From Prostheceraeus crozeri (taxonomy: Eukaryota > Platyhelminthes > Polycladida > Euryleptidae), in the NCBI GenBank assembly GCA_907163375.1, contig CAJQUW010016861.1, forward strand, positions 22,471 to 86,470: a stretch of 64,000 bases of DNA, read 5' to 3'. Below are positions 17,100-29,100 of this stretch, piece by piece (positions within the stretch are counted from its first letter, which is position 1; every line of letters starts with the position of its first letter). Made by a program: the position numbers and the translations under genes. The notes below the pieces were generated by a model that was given only the letters and a program-made list of their open reading frames with translations, was not told where the DNA came from and did not search any database.

Positions 17100-17700
17100 T
17101 TAGTCACATGATATATTTTAAAAACCTGAAAAACGGATTTAAAAGACGTTTTTAAAAATACTAACTTTATGATTTTTTCGGTGTCTTGGAACGGTCATGA
17201 TTTTAAGGGGGGTAAAAATTGTAATTCTCAAATTTGAGATTCTTAACTTTTATGATTTTCGGTGTCCTGGAACGGTCATGATTTTTGGAGTAAAAATTGT
17301 AATTCTCAAATTTTGAGATTTCGAAAAATTTGAAAAATTGGGTATTTTTAAAAACGGTTTTTTCTTCATAACCTGAAAAAGGGTTCAAATTCATGAATTC
17401 ATGTCGTTTTTAAAAAGTTTTTTTTAAAAAACCATTTTTGAAAAAATGGTACTTTTTGAATGGATTAAATTCCTGTATTTAGGTCTTAAAAACCTGAAAA
17501 AGAGTTCAAATTCATGAATTCATGTCGTTTTTAAAGATACTATTTTTTTGAATTTTATGGTGTCCTGGAACGGTCTAAATTCATGAATTTAGGTCTTAAA
17601 AACCTGAAATAATGACATAAATTGATAAATTTAGTCGTTTTTAAAGATACTATTTTTTGAATTTTATGGTGGCCTGGAACGGTCTTTTGCCCATTACTAG
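17100..17700. repeat. Degenerate tandem repeat with GGAACGGTC core
   Basis: At least four units contain (T/C)(C/T)TGGAACGGTC, preceded by TTTTATGGTG or TTTTCGGTG. They alternate with AAAACCTGAAAAA...TTCATGAATTCATGTCGTTTTT segments. Spacing is irregular (about 80-300 bp). This is non-coding satellite-like DNA. Confidence 0.7.
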
Positions 17701-20700
17701 TAATAAAGTCACCTTTTTCAATGCTCACATTTTCAGAAATGCACAAAACATCTAATTTTAGAACATTTTTCCTCGGAAAAATTCAAAGTACTATTTTTGA
17801 AATAAGATTGCTCGGTATTTTTTTTGGGTGTATTCTCATTTTGGAACTCCTTTCATTTGCATAAAAGACGCATAGTTTAAGAATGACAGCCTTTTGAAAA
17901 GCAGTTAGAAAAGTACCTACATGTAGGTCACTTCTTGATTAAATTATCATTGAATTAACAATTCGATGGGCTACTGCCACAGACATCGAATGTCTATGGT
18001 TACTGCATATACATTGGATGTCAGGACTAAGGTCACCTGCTTGTTGATGTACGTTGCTCATGGTTTACTGTATCGGAGTCGCCATCTCCGCCACGGGGCA
18101 ATCCTCGCCAGGAGTAGGCAGGTATTTGCCGACTGGATGTGTCGCTTCGTATTGTCTTGATACGAAGCCTCCTATCCGTTGGACGGAGATGGGTAAAACA
18201 ACAACGACAACCATTGTCAGCCCTGGAAGCCGTCATCGCTTAACTGCGGTTGTCAGGCATCGTGTGACAACGTTGCAGCATTATTTTCAACGCAACGTAT
18301 GTTTTCATCACACAATGACCATCACGTAATAGGGTTTTGTACTATATTATTGGCACATGGCATTGCTTTGAAACTACTGTTTTATTACTTCATTTAAAAT
18401 ATTGGTAGTACTTATAGACACGCTGCCGCATGATCTGAAAGTAGTTTCGTTTCATTATAAAAATTCCAATTTTTATAAGTTTATTTCTTGGGAGATTAGG
18501 CTTGTAATCGGTTTGTCAATATTTATTGAAACACATAGTGATAGAAAGACAATCTGATGCACAGACCATTGATGTAAACATATAGTTGATCGATTTTTGT
18601 TTTTCGAATCGATCACGTAAGCGAAATATTTTTCATGAGACCAATACATTAAGATCCAATTGCAATCATCAATCTTGTAACACTCGTCCTGCGATTAGTG
18701 CTATAATTGCCGTGACGATCTCGATGTGTGGCTTATGTACATCAAGGTGTGCCTTTAATTTCCTTCTTTGGTGAAGAGGCTTGTGAGAGCTTCATTTGTC
18801 TTCCCACTTCGTTGTGTAGGTTTTAGACTGGAATTCACATATGAGTCCGGCGCCTGTGAAGGGTCTCCATTCATTAAAACACTGTAATTTCTCTGATTGT
18901 CTTGTGAAGTTATACCGAAGATTTAGTGCAAGCTCTTAAATTTTGTTGTTGTGGAATGTGTAGGCTTCCTTCTGGAAGTTCATTCGTTAGCTTTGGGGGT
19001 GGCCGATGTGGCAATGTCTGACAATTTAACACATCAAAACGAAATGCGTGTTTTTCATAGGTGGCTTGTTAAAATGTGACATTTTTTTGCATAGTTAAAA
19101 GATAGTTCGACAAAAAGGTGTTAGCTACCCATTGTTTTATGCTTATCAAAACAGGCTCTCGTCGTATGAATGCACATCCAAAGTGCAGAAGAATCAAGTA
19201 GCAGAAAAACAAATCCTTGGAATTAGTGATTGAAGCACCTAGCTTTCTTAGGGTTCTTAAGGAGAATGTCCGATCCCAACATCTTCGACAATGATGAGGG
19301 GATTTCTACTTCGTCTACAAATCAGGAAACCGGAAAGTTTGAGTAATGTTGACATACTTGAGCTTGAGGGAAACTACGAGGGATGATTGGAAGTTGTGTT
19401 TCATGAACTCTCAATCCATTCAGACGAGGTACAAGATGTTCACCTGAAATTACTGCAGAAGATATGTCAACACACTTGCAAGTCTTTATCGGTAGCCTAA
19501 TATAAAAATCACAAAGCACCTAGGGGCATTGAGACTATCGAGGGTGGAAATGAGGCAGAGAATTTTCCTTCATAAATCACCTCAAGAGAGTGCAGCACTT
19601 GATATGAAAGCGGAAGAGCATTTCTAATGGCGATTGGATCACAAATGCAACCGAACTGCAAACCGAAGTAGCATGTCGAAATAATCAACAGCGAATAATT
19701 ACCAATCACGCTCCATCTCACACAAACTTAACCGAAACTCGACATGATAATTGAAGCCAAGCATTCTATGGATTATGACAACTAATGCAAGCAATGCGTA
19801 TTCTCTTCCTGAAATGCCTAATGGAGACCAATGAGCCTCCATTGAGTATGAGGCTAAGGGTCTTCGCACAAAGCGATATAATAAAACTGTCATGAACATT
19901 CTTAGCAGCATCGTAACCTCTGCATTTGCCTGAAATTTTAACTTGTATCATCAGTTGCCTCTTAAAAAAAATTGTCAGATGTCCTGATTAGTCATGTTAG
20001 AAGAATTTTGGAATTGGAAAGAGTCAAGCACTTCTAAGATATTAATAATTATTTCTTTTTTAGATGTACAAAATTTTCGATTGCCATCCAATTATCTTCA
20101 AATACGAAAGACTGGTCAATAGAAGTTAAGAATATGAAAAATTTGAAAATTATATTTACATTGAGATGGTATGATGACACACGCAGCATGAGACAATGTA
20201 GGATAGTGATGACTCCACTTATTGCCATTAAACCGCTACTCGGTGAATATCAAGTGATTATTCGGCCATTACTCTCAGGCGCATGGATTTTAGATGTTGC
20301 TAAGACAGTTTGTAGCATGGAATAAAGTTTGTTTCATGACTTTCCCTAAGATAGTTGGATCGAAAACCGAGTTTCGGGACCATCTTATGGGAAGATTATT
20401 TTGGACAGCAGTCTTGTTTTGTCAAGTGGGATACTAATGAGAAGCGTCTGTGGAATGTAGACGCAGCACAGCATATGTACACGGATGTATAATTCACAGC
20501 GGAGCACATTGAACGTTGTGGCCATTTCGATGACGATGAGATGGAGACATCCTAAACACACAACTTTTCAGATTGTGAACATTGTTCAGATGATCCCATC
20601 CATAATTAAATGAGTAGACCTATATGACCTTGACAATCAGGTTTGACGTCTATGCCTGATGCTCCGCGTGTCCTTTTTACTGAACTTTAACTCTCCATAA

Positions 20701-21780
20701 TTTTTTTTAAAATAATAAACACTTTAATATTGGGCATTAGGCTATATAACTATTTTCACCAATTTCACCGCATTTATATAATTTGTGCTGCATCTATTCA
20801 CGTTTGGGTCAATTTCATCAAATTAGTGCTCAGAATAGTCAGCTGTACAAAATGAGCTTGTATTGAATGCGATTTGAAATAGGCTACTTCCATTTTATAG
20901 ATCACCTCCAATAGTAATAATTGCAAACTGAGTGGTGCGTAAACTGAAAGCAAAATTAGAAGTGTCCCGTTCACTGCGAAATAATATGGTCAGTGAATTC
21001 ATGTTGTCAAGTTGTTCAGAATGCTTGTCGATGTTCATATTTACCATGGAAGTGGAAACAATAGTCATATTTGTCAAAATGTACAACGCTTGAGTGGAAC
21101 TTCATTCAAACCAAAATTTGAAGTCTCCCGTTGTTATTTATAGTCGGTCCCGTTGTTACCTTAAATCTTGAATTAAATTTTGACACCTCATGGTTCTCTT
21201 TCTTAACTCTTTTAGTATATTTATCTATAAAAAATGTGCTGTTTGGTCTTGTAGTTAACGATCGAGAATTTACGATCTTGTCCCTTTGTTGTCCCACTTC
21301 ATGATACTGCTTTACATGCTTAACAGTTTTTCGAAATGAACGTTGTATACAAATTTTCTGTTAAAAATCTGGCCTTGTGTTTCCATCAAAATGTGGTCAA
21401 GTGTGACTTTTGTGTCAATCGACACATGATGTGATCTAGGTCTAGGAAATGAAAGCGGGATTTTTCGCCACTTGTCTTGCGCTCGGTAGCGAATCGGTAT
21501 CCATCAACTTCTTGGCGCTCGGCGCTCTGAAGTTATGTGCTATGTGTTATGTTATGTGCTCAGCGCTATGTGCTATGGAACGCAGATTTCGTAGATACGT
21601 CTGAATAGAGATTTCAAGTATGATAAGGATCCTGAAATTGATTTCCAGAAGATTGATCACATTATATTGGGCTTTAGGATAGGCCTGTGTGAAAAATGCA
21701 ATTACATCGAGGGTTAGATGTTTAAGGGAATCTCATATTCTATATTTTGAAAGAACAGTGATTTTTTTCAAAATGGCATG
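17701..21780. other. Anonymous non-coding DNA
   Basis: I see no convincing exon, RNA gene or intact transposon here. The short open frames (60-90 codons) lack family motifs. A slightly G+C-richer patch at 18,030-18,260 is open on both strands and may be an old transposon fragment. Confidence 0.5.
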
Positions 21781-21799
21781 CCAGTCAAAATTAAGGGCC

Positions 21800-22865
21800 C
21801 TGCGAGTCGGGCTTTTGTCAACCTCGAGTCGAGTCAAGTCAAGTCGAGTCGGGCAAAATTTTCATAGATCGATTAAGAGGCAAAAATACGTTTAGGCCTA
21901 CTTAGGCCGAAAAAAGCAATGAAGAGAATAGAAAAAAAAGGTATAAGGCGACGCACATCGTTGATCGAGTGAGTGGGTATCCTTTGTTAAGTATATGTAA
22001 TTGTGGACATTAGACATACAGTGTACATTATACAAATCTAAAATATTCTAACTTTTACAACCTATTGCTTAAGCATTGTATGTATTTTGCCTTGTAAGCA
22101 CGTTATACAATAATTATTAAGCAAGCTTGACACGTATTCCGAATATCGTACAGGGTGACAGAGAACATCGCTCAGTTACTATTAGGAAATTGACAAAAGA
22201 TAAATTTCATCTTAACGAGATGAACGAGTTAACTTAGACCTATTTTTTTCACATTATTATGAAGTGCTATGTCTACTGGTCGCTGTTAAATGTCAGAGCA
22301 GGCCCTATTAATTCAGTATTTATAGAAATTAACGGAGTTCGCAGTTTTCATTCAAGTTGTACACTATTGCAAGGTGCATTTATCTAATAGCACTCTATTC
22401 AGTCTATTGCAATTAAAGAACTTGTGTAGCTATTTATCACTTGAGAGAACAGCGCGTCATCATTCTATCTATCAATTGCAGCTGATTAATGTGATTTTGC
22501 CCGAGTTGCAGTTTACTGAACATTATATCATCCAGCACTTGTCTTTTTGAGAAACCTGTTTACCTAAGTTGATGGGAGTGTAGTGAGAGAGCAGTGTATT
22601 GAATCAAAATAGAAAATAATGCCTGAAACAAAAATCTGTAAATACTTGCAAAACATTTTCAGTTCTTAAGTAGCAAGTAATTAAAGAGAAATTGAATGTA
22701 ATCGAAATAAGAAAGCTATGCAAACACGATGTATTTTTACACATGTTCACCAACTCGATTCGAATACTCATCGTTGTTCGAGTACTCGAACGGTATAGCA
22801 AAATGTCGAGTCGAGTTGAGTACTCGAGCGGTCAAACTCGAAATTCGAGTAGGCTACTCGCAGGA
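21800..22865. mobile_element. Possible non-autonomous hAT-like element with CGAGT-rich ends
   Basis: The left end reads CCCTGCGAGTCGGGC followed by CGAGTCGAGTC repeats (21,800-21,850). The right end, reversed, reads TTCCTGCGAGTAGCCTACTC with the same CGAGT repeats (22,745-22,872). Inverted ends starting CCTGCGAGT and rich in CGAGT sub-repeats fit hAT-type elements. I could not define a clean 8-bp target duplication, so the borders are approximate. Confidence 0.45.
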
Positions 22866-22879
22866 ACCTAAGTCAAATA

Positions 22880-24160
22880 TTCTTGCTATCCTTTTAATTA
22901 TTGGTTTTTTAGATGCGCACCTCCTCAAACATTTGAAAATATGATAGGATGTCAATGATTTGTTCCACACTTGCCAAATAAGAAAGTCATCAAGCTTGCT
23001 CGTGCACTAGAGAATCCTCAATTCTCTCTGCTAGCCCTAAAAATTATATCCTGTATATGTGCGGATGCAATTTATGTGTGACTGTAAGAAATATCCGAAT
23101 ACATTAGATCTAAATTTTTGCATAAGCCTGGATTTGATCGATTTCTGGTTTGATATTTTGTGAATTTTATAACTGAATCCTTCTCTCATGATGTTAATGA
23201 GTTACAATTGACAGTTAATTAATTACTGCTAATTAATTTCAATTGATCTTTAATTTCAATTTGACAGACTGCCCTTCTTCACATAATTCATTAATCATTA
23301 AGTTAGGAAATTGCTTGCTACATCAAGAATGTACTACAAATATTTTATCAAGCCAAAGCAATATCCAAAAGACGGTCATTATAAAGACAAGTTCAGCTGT
23401 ACACGTAAGGATGCATGTATTTTGTTCTTAGTGAATGACTTCAACCGATTAAACATTACAGATAAATTATGTATAATTCTACGACATCTACTCATCTGAT
23501 TTGTGGAGGACTCGCCGATCTCTACTTCTGGGCAAAATCATCTTCAGTCGAGAAATTTGTCTGCCGAGTTCATTTTTTCGAGTAATCTAATTCCGTGTGG
23601 TTTTTTCTTCATGTGTAGAATACGAAAAATGCATGAAGAAACATGCAGAAGATTTGGATGCAAATGACCTATAGCTGCAAGTCGAAGCCGAACTGAAGCG
23701 CATGTTTCAATCTGTTGAAAATGACGCAATTAGGAAGAAGCATTCAAGGGAATTCGCAGATCGGAGAAGGCCAACTTAGAAAGTTGCTTGAAGCTGGGGA
23801 AAGAAGGGCTGATGCTGAGCATGTAGTGAGTAATTTTTAGAAGTACAGCTGAAGATTCCGTGACCATTTTGAAAGAGAAGTGTGCACTCTTCTTGGAGAA
23901 GCATATTTCAGAGAATAATGTCATTAAAAGGCCATGAAAGCACAGCACCGAAGAAACTTGGCGCTTGCGGTTCACTAGTTACTAAAGAGGCATTAAGGAC
24001 AAAAATGTTTAATATGAAAAATTAGCATCCGAGGATGTCATCGGAAGCTCAGAGTAGGGCATTTGAACTTCGAAGATTGCAACATTTTTGCAGTCTGACC
24101 ATGGTAGCGGACGTTAAATGTTTCACCAATCTTTCCACTTGCACTTATATTTTTTTAAAG
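22880..24160. other. Anonymous non-coding DNA
   Basis: No gene or intact repeat was recognised. The region precedes the LINE tail at 24,170 and might include unrecognisable parts of it. Confidence 0.4.
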
Positions 24161-24169
24161 GGGGTACAT

Positions 24170-24575
24170 CTAGCATATAGATGTGAACCCTGGAGAATGA
24201 ATGCAAGAGGTGAGAGACGCATAGAAGCGTTCGAAGGAAAATGCACCAGGAAGCTATTGCAGATTTTGTGGATAATGAGACTGACCCCCAGAAGAGGCCT
24301 GCCACTTAACTAGAACAAGTAGTCAATTGCTACGCCAGATCAAATCCCGCTAATTGCATTTGCGATGGCCAAGATGCTTGGGCCTCGTGTAGAGGAAACC
24401 TCAAGACACTATCGAAGGCAGCTCAATGACGGGAATTGTGAATAGCAACAGACAACGTGGAAGACCTCATTTGTGCTTGCACGATAACCACCGGACGCGG
24501 ACTGGCCTGTCAAGGGCAAAGCTGCTAGCAGCTGCAAGGGACTGGAGGCGTTGTAGACAACTGTTCCATCCATGC
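24170..24575 (+). mobile_element. LINE 3' end remnant (RTE/L2-type C terminus)
   Basis: Two typical C-terminal LINE patterns are visible. CEPWRMNARGERRIEAFEGK (~24,180-24,240) corresponds to the CESWTLxxRxERRIEAFE motif. RQRGRPHLCLHDNHRTRTGL (~24,440-24,500) with AARDWRRC corresponds to RGRPxxxWxDNIxxWTGLS and AxDRxxWR. They lie in different frames with stops between, so this is a 5'-truncated, decayed copy. Its relation to the RTE LINE at 33-43 kb, which lacks exactly this C-terminal part, is an open question. Confidence 0.7.
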
Positions 24576-26078
24576 ATCAACATTCACAAAGCAACGATAG
24601 TGCTTCGTGACGTCGAGCATGACATGATATGTACTCCTCATCGTTTATCCATGCGAAGTGAATTATTCTTGCATTACACACACGCTGATATCTGTGATGA
24701 AGCAGAAGATAAACGATGATTTTAATGATGACTAGCAAGTGATGAAGATAAAGGATCTTCTCTTTTCTGGCCATAGGAAAGGTCTATTTCTATGCTTCCT
24801 ACACCATTCTGAGCGATTATCATATCACAAAGATCTGCGCAAATGAAAATGGGTTCAAAATATTTTTCATTCCATACAGTACAGTGCATGTGTAAAAATA
24901 GTATTGAAGCATTGTTCTCAAATGATACATAGGCTTACAATTACTCATCCTACATTTTTTAAAAAGATATGCAGACCAAAATTCATTAAATCTTGAAGGG
25001 GATTCAAAGACATTCGATCTACATTTGTTTTACCTCATGATTTCATCATTATATTTTCTTGAGAAATAATGTGAATCACTGGAAAAGCAGGCAAAGTTCT
25101 GTAAACGACCCAATTTGATTTTCCTTTCATACATCAAATGTAGCACCAGCGTTGTAATCTGTCGTGGGGCTAGTCGGACAGATTCACACCTGTAATTGTT
25201 GTAAGCATCCTGACCGGACCGGTCGAATCTGAATTATTTAAGACAAATGTTGAGTTGTGTATGTTTGAAATCCTACTCTATTCCATTGAATCTGGTGATC
25301 GGTTGAGTTCTGTGAATCAGTATTTGTGACGACGTATCAACTCAACATTGTTATTGGGCAATTAAAGGACGGTAGTAGGCATAGCAACCAGAAAACCTTC
25401 AACAGCAAGCATAGCTTATTAATGAAAAAGCATGCAACCACGATAATTTGAAAACAATGATCAATCTCTTAATATATTCAATTCATTGACTTCAATTCAT
25501 TATCATCTTACGAAAAGTAATCAAAGATTTTACCAGTTGATTGATGATGAGTGAATTCCTAATTTCCACGAGCTTGTGTTTCTATAATATCAGTAGATAG
25601 ACTTAGGACGATGTCAGATTTTCAATGTCCTGATTTATCTTGCTAACTCTCATTAACATACCCGCAACTATTCAACACAAATTAATTTAGCTAATGTGCA
25701 CTTGTGATTCATATTGATTTGATTTCTTAATTCAATCAATTGATTTAGTGATTACAAGCAAATCGGTAGGAAATCTGTATTTTCCGTACTGATGCTCAAG
25801 TGACTAAGCGATGATTTCGTCAAATGGACAACGATTCTAACATTATGGTACCTGATGATGCGGAATTAAAGCGGGTCGGGTTTGGGCCCAAGAAAACGGT
25901 CAGGTTACATGTCAACGTAATACAGAAATCAAAATGGAAGTCTTCATTTGCAGCATGCAAGCACCATCTCGTAGACGACTGTTAGAAAGTGAATAGTAGC
26001 ATTTTGATGACGTATGTGCGCGAAAAATGAATCGTATTTTTTTTGATTTTTGACGATATGATTACAACTTGAAATTTC
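24576..26078. other. Anonymous non-coding DNA upstream of MRPL18
   Basis: No exon or named repeat was seen. The last few hundred bases should include the MRPL18 promoter, but no TATA box or other core element stood out. Confidence 0.4.
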
Positions 26079-26108
26079 ATGCTTTCAGGTAATCTAGAAG
26101 ACGGTGCG

Positions 26109-26164
26109 ATGATTTTAACTCGCAGCTACAGCTCCGCTACTAAATTTGTCAATCGCAACCCAAG
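26109..26164 (+). CDS. MRPL18: MRPL18 exon 1 (coding part)
   Basis: Encodes MILTRSYSSATKFVNRNP plus two bases of the next codon. The donor is CCAAG|GTATAT. The basic, serine-rich, acid-free leader fits mitochondrial import. A TGA lies in frame at 26,070, so nothing further upstream in this exon is coding beyond the ATG at 26,079. TTTCATGCTTTCAG at 26,074-26,087 resembles a splice acceptor, which could join a 5' untranslated exon and exclude that ATG. Confidence 0.88.
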
Positions 26165-29100
26165 GTATATTCCTTACATAAAAGTTAGCATAAAATAGAT
26201 TTAGTGGATTTTGCAGCTCATGCGTAACCGTATTATCTACACTTTCATTCCACTTTTCATTATCTTCGTAAATTGAGTCTACGATTTCTAAATTTCTTGA
26301 TTTGAAACAAATTTTACCAATCTCATTATCTATTTTCTATTTAACTCCTAGACAAACACGCGTTTCTTGCAAATGCGATTATAATTCTTATCTTCTGGAC
26401 AAAGAATAATTCTCAAAGTAAAACGGTAACTGCAAATGTAACTATTTAGTGGTTGAATGCTAATTACTAGAATTTCCTCCTAAGTACATGTAGTTTATTG
26501 ACTGGAATTCCAAATGAAAAAACAACAACTCGCAAATATTAGTTGGTAAATGAATTACAATAATAGTGTGGGACATGTTCTCGTCAGTTGAAGACCACCT
26601 GTTTTGATGTTCAAACAATGTTTTGATTGTTTCAGTCTACAGAAAAATAGACATAAGTTAAAATGTGAATCTTAATTGAATGCTGAACGAGTCAAGTGAA
26701 TCCCTAGTCAGCTGTTCTTTCTCTTCAGGAATCTTGAATTACTGGGTATGCAAAGGAAACGACAGGGTTGGGAATTTCAATATCCGGCGAAAGACTATTG
26801 GAACAAGTAAGTCATACACAGTTGACTGGCATTATGAAACTCATTTAAGTCCCGGAATATGATTATGTATAGCGGACTTTTTGGAATTATACATGTACTA
26901 TCATTACGTTTGCAAGTAGTCACAATTTAACATTCAAACCCATGGAATTATGAATTAGTTTGTCAATATCAAACCATTCTATCCTGAAAAGGATTACTAT
27001 GATTGCGAGAAGTTTTATAGACCGTGACTTAAAGTGTCACTTTTTAGAATACCAAATCTAATGCTATTGATTTATTAGAACTATTTAAGAACAAGAAGGC
27101 ATGTCGACGATTAGGGATTTGAAACCTGGGCAACTAGAAGTAATCCATGGCGGGTCCTTGGGTATCCCTCAAGATTCGTTAAATATTGACCTGAGAATAC
27201 TTGTGCCAATGGAATTTTGCTAAAATGATTCTAATCTTGTCTTCGAAATTGATTTGCACTAGATGAAAAAATGAACCATTTTATACAGTGAAACCTATAT
27301 AAGTGGATCAGTGTTGGACACACTAAGTTTTCATTGTAATGAGATGGCGGTCAAAATTACACATTTTATTGACTGATTTTTTTCAGATGCGTACAACATG
27401 GAAAATGATTTTCACCAATTAAAATGTTACTTTTATGATTTGGAAATTAAAGCGTGAATCAAATTAATTATTTTTCAACATAAATTCACTGTAGAACATG
27501 CAACATGTATCACACTATCGTAAATACAATACAGGTCACTTCTTAAAAGTGTTTCAGTTAATCATCTTTAGTCAGTTTTATTGATGTTTGACTCGATATC
27601 TTCTCGTCTCGATTTCATAAAATGAGGATTGAACTGTTCAAGTTCATAGATGATGACATATCTATATGATATATAGATATCATGGTCTCGACATTTTCAT
27701 CGCTTTTATTGTATTAACAAAATAAACTAATCGCGTTTTCGGGTACTCCATATAAATAGTTCGAGGGTGTATTTTCATAATACCAAAACTGCTACTGTGA
27801 CCATTTTTAACCAAACTTTTACTGATTATTCTTTATTCAATACACAATTCGACAATTCTGAGTTCCTTACCAACTTCGGTTAATGTAATTCATATTTTGT
27901 CGAGAAACATTAGAGTTTGTTGATAGAAGCAGTCGTTTAGAGGTTCTGGACGTCTTGGACCACTTTTTGGTGGTTCAAGTCCGGATGTAGAGGTGTTCCT
28001 CTACCTTACAAATTACCTAACTTTTTCAAGGGAGGACGTGATGTGGTTTCATTATAGAGGTGGTCTTGAAGGGGGCTTCACTGTAACAAATGCGCGAGAG
28101 AAGCTAATCAAATATATATTTCAGCACTAGTAACGAGATTTCAAAATACAAACTAGTAATGTAACAATGATAGATTTTAAGATTTTTAATCATATGCAAG
28201 CAACAATCTGTAATCAGCAAATGCACGAAAATTAGTTATGAACGAATAAACAGCGACATCGATGCCGATTGCTTGACATATGTATGTATTCATTTTCATT
28301 CAACTGAACGTTAAACACCAGTTATCGGAATGAATTGCAGAGATGAAGCCCATGAAGTATTTTGCTTTATTTGCTTCCTTTTCGGAGACTTTTGATTGCG
28401 AAAAAGCAAGGTGAATGTTTCAAAAAGATTTTTAAGGAGAACTAGAGAATCCTCATGCTGTCGAGGAACATTACATGAAGTTCATCGACATTACTTGTTG
28501 GACGATGTTATCTATCCATGAAATGTCTTGTGAAATTGTTTATGGAACAATTCAGCGAGATGTTGCTGCATTTGGTAAGAGAAATCCATCTTTGCTGACC
28601 CAGAAGTGTAATCAAAGGAAGTTCTTTGAACATGATGACGCACCTGCTTATTTCACACTATCTGGCACACCTGTTTAGATTATCACCTTTCAAACCGATG
28701 GGTTGGACGTTCTGGACCTGCATCGTGCCACCGATAACACCTAACATCAGCGAATGATTCGCGATTGTGAGGACGCATCCGAATAGGATCAGTATAAATC
28801 GCCAGGACCCAGTGAAGAGGAAATTGATCAATTTATTGGAAAAATTCACTGTCACGTCGGTCAAGATTTTGGAATTTATCTTTTTCATGGGACTTATCTT
28901 GGAACATAAATTGGACGAAATCGTCAAGAAATTTCATAAGCGGTTATTTCAGAAATTCATGTCGTGCTGTCAGTTAGTTCTTAAGCTGTTACCTATAATT
29001 ACTGTGCCCCTTCATGAAACTCATGCGTGTAGAAGCTTGCAAATTCAGAAATATTGCATTTACTATGATTTAGTGATTTGACCATTTCATCTGAAAAAGT

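Noticed and set aside
17100-17700. CRISPR-like array (repeated GGAACGGTC units)
   Set aside because: Spacing is irregular, repeats are degenerate and the DNA is animal nuclear; this is a satellite-like repeat.
18030-18330. Overlapping open frames on both strands in a G+C-richer patch
   Set aside because: Both strands are open because of composition; neither translation shows protein-like order. An old transposon fragment is more likely.
28600-28680. Mariner transposase motif (HDDAPAY resembling HDNAPxH)
   Set aside because: Surrounding residues do not fit mariner and no inverted ends with TA were found at suitable distance.
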